Both the position numbers and the translations under genes were made by a program. A stretch of DNA of 64,000 nt, taken from NCBI GenBank assembly GCA_900769975.1, contig CAAGIR010000290.1, positions 1 to 64,000 on the forward strand, read 5' to 3'. Position 1 is the stretch's first letter; each line of letters opens with the position of its first letter. The notes under the pieces are model-generated. The model was not told the DNA's origin and did not search any database. It was given only the letters and a program-made list of their open reading frames with translations. The stretch is from Spirochaetia bacterium. Lineage in GTDB: Bacteria; Spirochaetota; Spirochaetia; Treponematales; Treponemataceae. Below are positions 9,054 through 17,259 of the stretch, piece by piece.

Positions 9054-9572
9054 CTATTGAGCCAACCTACATTCAGAAAAACTAGCAAAATATCCTTTTT
9101 CTACTGTAAATTCATTTTTTGCCTCTTCAAGTGTGTCGGCAGCACTTTTTCCATCAGCTTTATACGCTCCAGATAAAGAAACAGAATCTGATGAAAGCTT
9201 TTCATAGCGAACGGCATACCATTTACCAATTAATTCTTCGTTCAACGGATACCACCTTCCATAATAATTCAACCATTTGTCTTTATCTTCAGGTTCATCC
9301 GTCTGCATTTTAGACCAATCATAAATTTTGGTATATGCAAAATAAATGTAGCCTGCTGTTTCATCTCTGTTATCTGGACATACAGTCACATTATTTCCTT
9401 CATAACAATCATTTATAAATGTACTTTCAGATATTTCATAATGTTCTGCATACGAAGAAACCCACTTGTTATAAATAGACGAATTAATATTATTGTTAAA
9501 ATTACAACCAATAAATAAACAGCACACCGTTATTAAAACGGCAAAAAATCGAGAAAAATTTTTATGTAACAT
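9054..9572 (-). CDS. Small lipoprotein preceding the TonB receptor
   Basis: A 172-residue predicted lipoprotein with the lipobox LFIGC after a hydrophobic signal segment. An open frame continues 12 codons upstream, but the ATG at 9572 has a well-placed GGAG 8-9 nt before it, so I chose that start. The mature part contains several paired cysteines (NDCYEGNNVTVC) and many aromatic residues, consistent with a compact beta-rich ligand-binding protein. By analogy with lipoprotein/receptor pairs it may deliver the substrate of the adjacent TonB receptor. I do not recognise the family. Confidence 0.75.
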   Translation of the reverse strand: MLHKNFSRFFAVLITVCCLFIGCNFNNNINSSIYNKWVSSYAEHYEISESTFINDCYEGNNVTVCPDNRDETAGYIYFAYTKIYDWSKMQTDEPEDKDKWLNYYGRWYPLNEELIGKWYAVRYEKLSSDSVSLSGAYKADGKSAADTLEEAKNEFTVEKGYFASFSECRLAQ

Positions 9573-9730
9573 TTTGTTCTCCGAAGATCGAATCTGCGCA
9601 ATCTTCAAAAAAAAAGATTAACTTTCCATACGGAAGTTATGCAAAAAAATGCAGCGTGTACCAAAGTTTCCGGACTTAAAAACAGCATTTACGACTTGTG
9701 GCAATCACAAATGCAGAACAAAAATTGCCT

Positions 9731-9961
9731 TCCCAAATAATTACATGACGAAGAAAGTTTCAACTTTCGAGGAATGTAATTCGTTCGCGTTTTCGCGAAC
9801 AGTTCAATAAGAGAGTTTCGCAAGAAACTCCAGTTAAATGAAATGGCGCTACTACAGCCATTTTATTTAACACTCCCAAATAATTACATGACGAAGAAAG
9901 TTTCAACTTTCGAGGAATGTAATTCGTTCGCGTTTTCGCGAACAGTTCAATAAGAGAGTTT
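9731..9961. repeat. Two identical 88-bp hairpin-rich direct repeats
   Basis: Copies at 9731-9818 and 9874-9961 are identical and start 143 bp apart. Each contains GAAAGTTTCAACTTTC and the perfect hairpin GTTCGCGTTTTCGCGAAC. The spacer holds a further stem, GAGTTTC-GCAA-GAAACTC, and a loose ATGGC/GCCAT stem. They fill most of the 560-bp gap between ppk and the lipoprotein gene. No open frame with a ribosome binding site is present; the rest of the gap (9573-9730, 9962-10134) shows nothing I can name. Confidence 0.85.
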
Positions 9962-10134
9962 TCTCTTTATTCAGTGGCATACAATATTTTTGTCCGACAA
10001 AAGTCATTTTCTTACCGTTGCGCATTCAGTCTGTGATTTTCACACAGTTCCATTGAAATACACGCCTATATTATATCAAAAAACAAAAGTCTGTCCACAA
10101 AATGACAAAAACAATGCAATTTGGCACAAAAACA

Positions 10135-12270
10135 CTATTTTCGCCTTACTTCAAACTGGGTGTCGCTGTTTTTTGGCTTAGATTCATCGAGTTTTTTATA
10201 TTTTTTGTACAATTCAGCCTGTGCCTGATATTTTTGCTCTTTACCATTTGAATTTTCAGCAATATGAACAGGCTCCCACGAACCGTTTTGCATTAATTCC
10301 ATAGCATTAGTGTTATCAGCAAAATAACAGTCCAGAATAGACTTTACATCATCAAAAGCCGCTTTATCCAAAATCGGGAACATAAGTTCAATTCGTCTGT
10401 CCAGATTACGGCTCATCCAGTCTGCACTAGAACAGTAAAGTTCAGGGTTCCCTGCATTCTGAAAATAAAAAATTCTCGAATGTTCAAGGTATCTATCAAC
10501 AATAGAAATTACCCTTATATTTTCACTTAAATCAGGCACCCCAGGAACAAGCATACATATTCCCCGAATATTCAAAAGCACTTTTACGCCAGCCTGACTC
10601 GCTTTATATAAAGCACTAATCACCTCTTTATGAGTCAAGCTGTTCATTTTTGCAATAATCAAGCCAGGCTGTTCCGCAGTACTTCTTTCAATTTCACGCT
10701 GAATCATATTCAGAATTCGACTTTTTATCGTAACAGGAGCCATACCCAGGCAATTCATTTTCTGGATAGTAGAATAACCCGTTACAAGATTAAAGAAAAG
10801 CGTAGCATCATTTGCAATTAAAGGATTTGCAGTAAAAAGCGAAATATCAGAATAAAGTTTTGCAGTTTTCGGATTATAATTTCCAGTAGCAAGATGAACA
10901 TAACGGCGAATAGTATCACTTTCCCGGCGAATAACCATAAGGATTTTTGCATGCACCTTCAGATTTTTCAAACCATAAATAACAGTAACACCAGCCTGTT
11001 CCAGTTCATTTGCCCACGCAATATTTCTTTCTTCATCAAAACGAGCCTTTAATTCTACCAAAACAGTTACCTGCTTACCACGCTGAGCCGCACGCTCCAA
11101 AGCATCAATAATTGGCGAATCACGACCAGTTCTGTACAGCGTCATTTTTATGGCAAGAACATTATCATCATCAGCCGCATCAGAAATAAATTTTACAACA
11201 GGATCATAACTTTCATATGGAACATGAAGGATTTTATCACGAATTTTCAAAGTATCCCAATACGCTTCTTCCTGAGGCAAATCAGCAGGATAAAAATGCT
11301 CCCATTTATCAAAACTCATTTTTTCGGCATCATCAATGCCACGCAAATCCATTAAATCACTAGGATTAATAATCTGTTCAACTTTATAAACATCATCAGT
11401 AGTCAGCTCAAGTTTTTCCATCAAATATTTAGTCAAATATTCACTCGAACAGTTACATGTCATCTGAACAGGAAAAGAAGATTTACGCTGAATTAAAACA
11501 TCTTCCATAGCGTGAATAAAATTTGTACCAGAATCTTCATCCACAGCAAAATCAGCATCACGAGTTACTTTAAACAGCAAAGTCTGCTCAACAGTAAAAC
11601 CAGGGAAAAGCAAAGTTCCGCACGAAGTAATGACATCCTGCAAAAGTGCAAAAGGCTTAACTTTTTTTACAGAAGAAGGAAGCCAGAAAATATTAGAAAT
11701 ACCGCTCGGAATTTCCACAAAAGCAATGCGAGGCAAATCATCACTTCCTTTTAAATCTTCAGAACCCACTTTTATGCCTTCAATAGGTTTTAAAAGAAAT
11801 GCAGCATAAGTAGAAAGATTTTTAATATGAGGAAACGCTTCCATATCAGTTCGCAACGGAGTAAGCAAAGGATAAATATCATTTCTAAAAACTCCCTGCA
11901 AAATTTCAGTCTGCTGTGCATTATAATCGGCAGGATTAACGTAAACATACCCTTTTTCAGCCAGTTTAGGAAGAATATCAGACATAAGGCAACTGTGCTG
12001 CAGCCTCATAATCTGGTGGGCCCTTGCCGAAATGGAAGTAAGCACAAGCTGAGAAGTTAAGCCCGAAATATCAACACTAGAAGGATCTTCCGCCAGAAGC
12101 CTTTTTATAGAAGCCACCCTAACTTGAAAAAATTCATCAAAATTGCTCGTTACAATCGACAAAAACTGAAGCCTTTCCAAAAGAGGCAATTCCTGTTTCA
12201 AAGCCTGATAAAGCACACGTGCATTAAATTCAAGCCAGCTTAATTCACGATTAAAAAACCTGTTTTCCAT
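10135..12270 (-). CDS. ppk: Polyphosphate kinase 1
   Basis: Makes inorganic polyphosphate reversibly from ATP. The protein begins MENRFFNRELSWLEFNARVL, the classical PPK1 N-terminal domain. FDEFFQVRVASIKRL follows, and the two phospholipase-D-like halves carry KVHAKI near residue 438 (the autophosphorylated histidine of the family) and SADWMSRNLDRRIELMFPI near residue 600. The open frame reaches 12279 with a GTG, but GAGG lies 8 nt before the ATG at 12270, which I take as the start (711 residues, normal for PPK1). It lies 42 bp downstream of the exopolyphosphatase gene, so synthesis and breakdown of polyP are co-transcribed. Confidence 0.96.
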   Translation of the reverse strand: MENRFFNRELSWLEFNARVLYQALKQELPLLERLQFLSIVTSNFDEFFQVRVASIKRLLAEDPSSVDISGLTSQLVLTSISARAHQIMRLQHSCLMSDILPKLAEKGYVYVNPADYNAQQTEILQGVFRNDIYPLLTPLRTDMEAFPHIKNLSTYAAFLLKPIEGIKVGSEDLKGSDDLPRIAFVEIPSGISNIFWLPSSVKKVKPFALLQDVITSCGTLLFPGFTVEQTLLFKVTRDADFAVDEDSGTNFIHAMEDVLIQRKSSFPVQMTCNCSSEYLTKYLMEKLELTTDDVYKVEQIINPSDLMDLRGIDDAEKMSFDKWEHFYPADLPQEEAYWDTLKIRDKILHVPYESYDPVVKFISDAADDDNVLAIKMTLYRTGRDSPIIDALERAAQRGKQVTVLVELKARFDEERNIAWANELEQAGVTVIYGLKNLKVHAKILMVIRRESDTIRRYVHLATGNYNPKTAKLYSDISLFTANPLIANDATLFFNLVTGYSTIQKMNCLGMAPVTIKSRILNMIQREIERSTAEQPGLIIAKMNSLTHKEVISALYKASQAGVKVLLNIRGICMLVPGVPDLSENIRVISIVDRYLEHSRIFYFQNAGNPELYCSSADWMSRNLDRRIELMFPILDKAAFDDVKSILDCYFADNTNAMELMQNGSWEPVHIAENSNGKEQKYQAQAELYKKYKKLDESKPKNSDTQFEVRRK

Positions 12271-12312
12271 AATAATCACCTCGTTTATGCCATCAGAAAA
12301 AAAGACACAATC

Positions 12313-13842
12313 CTATAATAAAATCACTTTATATCCAAAAACCGACTCAAACATTCCAGATTTTTCTGATAAAGCAATTTTTTCCAGAATAGTGTTATTT
12401 GATTTTTTTGTATGAATAACAATAGAATTTTGCTGCACTTTAATAGAAAAATCATTGAATTTCTGAATATGACCTCTGTCCAAAGCATCAGCAATGCGAA
12501 TAATCGCCGTCAGTTTTAAAATAGTCATACGGTCAGGGCGCGACATCATCTGGTAGCTTTCATCATCCTGCGGAACAGACGAACCTTTATGATATTTTGC
12601 AATTTCCGCCACAATTTTGTTATCATTACGTGAAAGACCAAAAATTTCAGAGTTCTTAATAATATAATTACTGTGAAGATTATGATTATCATAGCGGATA
12701 AACGACCCGATATCATGCAAAATTGCAGCCGTTTCCAGCAAAGTCCTTTCGTGGTCTCCAAGCCCGATTTCATCTTTAAAAGCATCAAAAAGTTTTGTAG
12801 AAACCATCCTTACACATTCAGCATGTTTTTCATCACCATGATATTTTCGCAAAAGGTTTCTTGCCGACGCAATAATCTGACTGTCAAATTCCTTTTGTAA
12901 TTCTTCATTTTGAATGGAATCTTTACTGAACACCAGACCATTTCTGATATTAGTTTCAGGAACAATAATTTTTTCAGCCTTAGTAAGCTGCAAAAACATA
13001 TTGTAAATCAAAAGGCTCACATGCAAAGTTTCCGCTTCACTGTACGAAATTTTAAATCTGGCAACACATTCATCAACAGAATAATTTTGAATCTGCTTAA
13101 CAAATGCACCAAAATCATCTTTTTTAATTTCCCACAAAAAAGTAGAAATAGGCCGCCCAACTAAAACTGCAGCAAGCGTCATATCAGAACCAATGGCAAT
13201 AAACTGCTTTACTTCACTTACGTCCAGTTCACTTTCGAGCGAACCTTTAGTATTGTTTATAGATTCCTGCACATAACGCTGAATATCAGAATAACTGCTA
13301 CCCTGATTACGCATCTGCTGGTCAATCCGCACAGTACCCAGCCTTAAACTATGCACGCCCGCCATTTTACCGTCAGACATCATCATAATTTCAGTAGTAC
13401 TACCGCCGACAACAAGGATAACAGTATCTTCTTTTTTAAAATCAACAGGCTGATCTTTTATAGACTCGCTTATGGCAATATACATCAGCTTATTTTCTTC
13501 AATACCATCAATAATGTGAACTTTAAAACCCGTTTGAACAAGAATTCTGTCCATTATAGGATCTCGATTAGAAGCATCGCGAAAAGCACTTGTTGCAATA
13601 CAATAAGAATTTTCAGGATTAATACCCCAGCCAAAAAGCTGTTCCCTGTATCTTTTTAAAATAGAAATGAGCTGGTTTTGAGTGTCCTGACTAATCTGTC
13701 CGCTAGTAAAAACATCTTTTCCCAGCGGCAAAGGCATATCAGAACGGTCAAGAACGTTTTGTTTTCTATCAGGAGTCACTTCGGCTACAAGGAGTCTAAC
13801 CCCTGTTGAACCGATTTCAATAACAGATTCTGGGGTTGCCAT
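12313..13842 (-). CDS. ppx: Exopolyphosphatase / guanosine pentaphosphate phosphatase (Ppx/GppA)
   Basis: Removes terminal phosphates from polyphosphate, or hydrolyses pppGpp. The N-terminal actin-like ATPase-fold domains show IEIGSTGVRLLVAEV (residues 6-20) and VVGGSTTEIMM near residue 140. The C-terminal HD-type domain shows AAILHDIGSFIRYDNHNLHSNYII near residue 370. At 509 residues this is the long Ppx form with the HD domain. An excellent GGAGG lies 5 nt before the ATG. It sits between the glycosidase gene (23-bp gap) and ppk (42-bp gap) in one operon. Sequence alone does not separate Ppx from GppA activity; the ppk neighbour favours Ppx. Confidence 0.93.
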   Translation of the reverse strand: MATPESVIEIGSTGVRLLVAEVTPDRKQNVLDRSDMPLPLGKDVFTSGQISQDTQNQLISILKRYREQLFGWGINPENSYCIATSAFRDASNRDPIMDRILVQTGFKVHIIDGIEENKLMYIAISESIKDQPVDFKKEDTVILVVGGSTTEIMMMSDGKMAGVHSLRLGTVRIDQQMRNQGSSYSDIQRYVQESINNTKGSLESELDVSEVKQFIAIGSDMTLAAVLVGRPISTFLWEIKKDDFGAFVKQIQNYSVDECVARFKISYSEAETLHVSLLIYNMFLQLTKAEKIIVPETNIRNGLVFSKDSIQNEELQKEFDSQIIASARNLLRKYHGDEKHAECVRMVSTKLFDAFKDEIGLGDHERTLLETAAILHDIGSFIRYDNHNLHSNYIIKNSEIFGLSRNDNKIVAEIAKYHKGSSVPQDDESYQMMSRPDRMTILKLTAIIRIADALDRGHIQKFNDFSIKVQQNSIVIHTKKSNNTILEKIALSEKSGMFESVFGYKVILL

Positions 13843-13865
13843 GTTATCCTCCGGTTTATCCTAAA

Positions 13866-15293
13866 TTATAATTTATCAATTAACATTGAACATTTTCCGC
13901 TTGGAATAGGCAAAGTTTTCTTTTTCTGGTCAATAATGTTAATAGTAAAGTAATAAAGCTTTTCACTTTCCATCTGAATTTCCCAACCACGCGAACTTTT
14001 GTTAGACAAAATAGTAATCAAATTTCTCTTTAAAGAAAGATTTTCAATACCCATAATTTCCAGATTAGGAATAATCCAGTCAACAGTTTTACGAGGTAGA
14101 CTGATAGAAAGCCCGATAACATTTTCAATCATCAAAGCAATAGTAGAAAGCCCGGCCGTCAAAATGTAATGACTTCTTGCGTAATCAGTATCATTCATTT
14201 TTGCCCTGCCTTCCTTGTTCGGACAGTACGCTTCATATAAATCGCCATGCTCTTTCTTTTCATTCGGCATAAGCCCTTCAAGAACAAAATAAAGATGCCT
14301 GATAGCACATTCTCTGGCAAATTCATAATGACCGTATTTTTCAAGCCCTTTAATTACAAAAAAATTAAACGAAGGCATTACACTACCATTAAAACCATTA
14401 CCTTCTTCCGAAAAAGACGGATTATCAGCACTCAAAGTAGGAAACGGATGTTCAGTCCCAAAACTATCAGGATTATTCAGATGCCCCACAAGAATATCAG
14501 CCTTATCAGCATTTGGAATTTCGGCAAGCATAGTAAGATAGCTGGCAATAGTTTTCACCTTCACCTGATTTTCATTTTCATCCAAATCATAATAAAAACC
14601 AGATTCATCATCCCACATCAACGAATTAATTTTAGTTTTTATAGAAAAATAAAGTTTCCTATATTGAAAGCTTATTTCCTTATCATTTAAAATATCGCCC
14701 AAAGCCGACATATACGAAGCATTCACCGCCATACAAGCATTAAAATCAATAGGATAAAAAACATTATTGCGAGGCGAATTTTCCATAGTAGAAGCAGAAA
14801 CAGGAGCCGCATAAAGACCATTTTCCTTTCTAAAATTCTGGTCAATCCAAGTCATATATTTCTGCAAAACAGGCATAATTTCTTTAATACGCTTTTTGTT
14901 TGCCGATTTATGATAAAGGTTAAACTCAGCATACGCAAAAAGAGGAAGACCCACACCTTCAGGATTATTGACAGAAAACACAGGTTCACCCGTTTTTACA
15001 TCATATTTACAGCGAATAGCCCCAGATTCTTCCTGTCTTTTATAAAAATAATCCAGATTATTGCAAGGTTCAAAATTTCTGTTAGAATACACCAGAAAAA
15101 AAGAAGACAAAATAGTATCAAACTGATTTAAAATTAAAGAATCATTTTCAGGATAAACAAAAACACCATCAACGTCCTGTTCACCAGTCTTTGGATTAAT
15201 CCACAAAGGAGACACCCAAGACCAAGTTTTATTATAAATGTCTACAAAATCCTGATCATAAAAATGGATTTTTGGAAAATCGTGCTTATTCAC
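13866..15293 (-). CDS. Glycoside hydrolase, GH63/trehalase-like (alpha,alpha)6 barrel
   Basis: A 475-residue protein resembling the GH37/GH63 group (trehalase, mannosylglycerate hydrolase). Features include WSWVSPLWINPKTGEQDVDG near the start, NGLYAAPVSASTMENSPRN, MWDDESGFYYDLDENEN, GSVMPSFNFFVIKGLEKYGHYEFAREC and EAYCPNKEG..DTDYARSHYILTAGL, the pattern of an alpha-helical barrel with a Trp/Tyr-lined pocket and acidic catalytic candidates. The start is GTG at 15293, with GGAG 5 nt upstream. It is the first gene of an operon with ppx and ppk, so it may degrade a stress solute or storage sugar under the same conditions as polyphosphate turnover. There is no signal peptide. The substrate is unknown. 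Confidence 0.72.
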   Translation of the reverse strand: MNKHDFPKIHFYDQDFVDIYNKTWSWVSPLWINPKTGEQDVDGVFVYPENDSLILNQFDTILSSFFLVYSNRNFEPCNNLDYFYKRQEESGAIRCKYDVKTGEPVFSVNNPEGVGLPLFAYAEFNLYHKSANKKRIKEIMPVLQKYMTWIDQNFRKENGLYAAPVSASTMENSPRNNVFYPIDFNACMAVNASYMSALGDILNDKEISFQYRKLYFSIKTKINSLMWDDESGFYYDLDENENQVKVKTIASYLTMLAEIPNADKADILVGHLNNPDSFGTEHPFPTLSADNPSFSEEGNGFNGSVMPSFNFFVIKGLEKYGHYEFARECAIRHLYFVLEGLMPNEKKEHGDLYEAYCPNKEGRAKMNDTDYARSHYILTAGLSTIALMIENVIGLSISLPRKTVDWIIPNLEIMGIENLSLKRNLITILSNKSSRGWEIQMESEKLYYFTINIIDQKKKTLPIPSGKCSMLIDKL

Positions 15294-15499
15294 AAATACT
15301 CCTGGGGCAAAAAAAACCGTCTCTCACCTTTTCAATTTTCCACAAAAATCAAAAAGCCATCAAAAAAAACATTCCGTTTGATTTACAGCGTTTTATGCCT
15401 CATAAAAAAAATTCTAATACATATAATATACCACACTTTTGCAATTATTTGTTAAAAATTTTCAAAAATTATACATTTTTTTAAGCAAATTTTTTATAA

Positions 15500-15650
15500 A
15501 ATCACAGCGGGCAATTTCCCACCCAGTCGCCTTTCACAGCTCGCCTCTTCGGCTCGGTCGCAAGCGACTCCTGCTGACGCAGGCCTGTTCAAGCCTCGGC
15601 ACGCCGTTCCACCTCAACCCCTGCACAAGGCACACCCACCTGGCGAAATT
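15500..15650. other. GC-rich hairpin island in an AT-rich intergenic gap
   Basis: About 150 bp with clearly higher GC than its surroundings, containing small hairpins (GTCGCAAGCGAC near 15559-15570; CCTGCTGACGCAGG near 15572-15585). It separates the glycosidase promoter region from the REP cluster. I see no convincing gene. The stretch 15294-15500 is AT-rich and otherwise featureless. Confidence 0.6.
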
Positions 15651-15801
15651 GGGGACAGACCTCCATTTATGCGACATGAAAAAAAACAGGGACAGACCTC
15701 CACCACACCCTCACTAGCAAAAAAAACAGGGACAGACCTCAATTTATGCGTCATGAAAAAAACAGGGACAGACCTCCATTAAAAAAACAAGGTCTGTCCC
15801 C
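15651..15801. repeat. REP cluster upstream of the PilZ gene
   Basis: Direct AGGGACAGACCT cores at 15688-15699, 15728-15739 and 15764-15775, a related GGGGACAGACCT at 15651-15662, and an inverted AGGTCTGTCCC at 15790-15800. Two units share a longer module with ATTTATGCG(A/T)CATGAAAA. The last direct and inverted cores can form an 11-bp stem (longer with a mismatch), ending 25 bp before the PilZ promoter. Same family as the repeats beside the transposase at 348-1094. Confidence 0.78.
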
Positions 15802-15824
15802 GTTTTACTTTTTCAAATCTCCAC

Positions 15825-15853
15825 TTGTAGGAAAACAAAAAATAACTTATACT
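15825..15853 (+). promoter_or_regulatory. Promoter of the PilZ gene; leaderless layout
   Basis: TTGTAG (15825-15830), a 17-bp spacer and TATACT (15848-15853), then 6 nt to the ATG at 15860. Transcription should start at the start codon. No Shine-Dalgarno is visible. This supports 15860 over the upstream in-frame start at 15746, which lies inside the REP repeats. Confidence 0.6.
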
Positions 15854-15859
15854 TTAGAA

Positions 15860-16198
15860 ATGGCTATAGAAAACCGTCAATACACACGTTATAAAGAAAT
15901 AGGACGCGCCTTTGCACAGGAACTGTGTGCATTGCCTGCTGTTTTAGACGACATCAGTACAAACGGCTGCAAAGTTCATTATTCTTTTCCAGTTGTTGTA
16001 GATTTAGATACAGAATACGAAGTACAAATTTCCCCTTTACATAACGAAAAGCAAAATCCTTTAAATTTAATTTGTACACCTCAATGGGTTCAGGAAATAG
16101 ACGGAAGCACATTCATAGGCTTTAAGATTTTATATTCACCAGACGTAAACAAATTAAATTCCTTTATCAGCAAACTAGAAGATATAAACAACGGATAA
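15860..16198 (+). CDS. PilZ domain protein (c-di-GMP receptor)
   Basis: A 112-residue stand-alone PilZ domain. Both cyclic-di-GMP-binding motifs are intact: RxxxR as R6-QYT-R10 and DxSxxG as D31-I-S33-TN-G36. Such proteins translate c-di-GMP levels into changes of motility or surface properties in spirochaetes. The open frame extends upstream to 15746 through repeat DNA, but the promoter position and the domain boundary favour 15860. It lies 9 bp upstream of the methyltransferase gene, probably as one operon. Confidence 0.88.
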   Translation: MAIENRQYTRYKEIGRAFAQELCALPAVLDDISTNGCKVHYSFPVVVDLDTEYEVQISPLHNEKQNPLNLICTPQWVQEIDGSTFIGFKILYSPDVNKLNSFISKLEDINNG

Positions 16199-16207
16199 CA
16201 TTTCATT

Positions 16208-17170
16208 ATGAAAATTGCATTCCTTAGCTTTCCTGAACAGACAGATTTATTACTTTCAGAATTGAAAAACCGTTTTTTTCTGGAACAAAAACCTTCTCAA
16301 AAATACGGTGAACTTTTATATTACGAAGACATAGACGAAAACATTTTTACAGACACAAGCGGAAAAACACACTACCCGTATTGGGCCAAAACAACAATGC
16401 TCAATCCTTTTTTCTTGAATTTTAAAACAATAGGAGAAGCCGCAAATCACCTCAAAAATATTCAGAGGAACTGGGCGCCATATCAATTTACCTGTTTCAG
16501 ACGTGCGCAGCTCATACAGGAAAAACTTCCGTACATTAATTTAAAAGACAGAAAATTCCCTGTAGAAATACCGCAATCTCCCATCGGACTTTACACACTT
16601 ATAGACGAAAACAACCTTATAGCAAGTGCAAATACCACCAGTTTTTTGCCATCAGGAACTTTACGCTTTATAGAAGATCACGAAAATCCGCCTAGCAGGG
16701 CATATTTAAAAATACAGGAAAGCCTCACCCTGGCGCACCATCTAAACGGAACGCCTTTTCCAAATGAAAAATCACGCTGTTTTGAAGCTGGAGCCTGCCC
16801 TGGCGGCTGGACCTGGGTACTTGCACAGCTGGGAGCGCACGTTTTTGCAGTAGACAGAGCAGAACTTGCCCCTTCGCTTATGAAAAATCCTCTTGTAAAA
16901 TTTCTTGCACACGATGCTTTTACACTCAAACCACAGGAAATTGGCGAAGTTGACTGGATTTTTTCCGATGTTATATGTTATCCAGAACGACTTTTAGAAT
17001 GGATTTTAAAATGGCTTGAATATAACAGTCAGCTAAATATGATATGCACAATTAAAATGCAGGGCGAAATAAACTGGTCTTTAATCCAGCAATTTGCCGA
17101 TATCCCTCAAAGCCGAATTGTTCATTTAAATTATAACAAACACGAACTTACATGGATTCACACACATTAA
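16208..17170 (+). CDS. RlmM-like rRNA 2'-O-ribose methyltransferase
   Basis: A SAM-dependent methyltransferase of the RlmM/FtsJ type, which in the family methylates C2498 of 23S rRNA. The SAM-binding segment reads FEAGACPGGWTWVLAQLGAHVFAVDRAEL near residue 197, very close to the RlmM signature DLGACPGGWT. It is followed by LAHDAFTLKP, DWIFSDVI (acidic catalytic position) and CTIKMQ (catalytic Lys). The N-terminal ~190 residues likely correspond to the THUMP-like RNA-binding region. At 320 residues it is a little shorter than E. coli RlmM. It is co-directional with the PilZ gene (9-bp gap) and ends before a strong hairpin terminator. Confidence 0.82.
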   Translation: MKIAFLSFPEQTDLLLSELKNRFFLEQKPSQKYGELLYYEDIDENIFTDTSGKTHYPYWAKTTMLNPFFLNFKTIGEAANHLKNIQRNWAPYQFTCFRRAQLIQEKLPYINLKDRKFPVEIPQSPIGLYTLIDENNLIASANTTSFLPSGTLRFIEDHENPPSRAYLKIQESLTLAHHLNGTPFPNEKSRCFEAGACPGGWTWVLAQLGAHVFAVDRAELAPSLMKNPLVKFLAHDAFTLKPQEIGEVDWIFSDVICYPERLLEWILKWLEYNSQLNMICTIKMQGEINWSLIQQFADIPQSRIVHLNYNKHELTWIHTH

Positions 17171-17187
17171 AATCCAAATTTAAAAAA

Positions 17188-17222
17188 AAACACCCTCACA
17201 ATAAAACATTGCAAGGGTGTTT
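17188..17222. terminator. Hairpin terminator between converging rlmM-like gene and pckG
   Basis: AAACACCCT (17188-17196) pairs with AGGGTGTTT (17214-17222): a 9-bp perfect stem between convergent genes, with A-rich and T-containing flanks, so it may serve both strands. Confidence 0.8.
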
Positions 17223-17259
17223 AATGATTTTATCTTTATAAATGCATAAGCATTAAAGA

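Noticed and set aside
7146..9608. Assigning a haem or cobalamin substrate to the TonB receptor
   Set aside because: No diagnostic residues or neighbouring transporter genes support a specific ligand.
15439..15858. Proteins with NRDRP repeats across the REP cluster, including the upstream extension of the PilZ frame to 15746
   Set aside because: They are translations of the GGGACAGACC repeat; the PilZ domain and promoter set the start at 15860.
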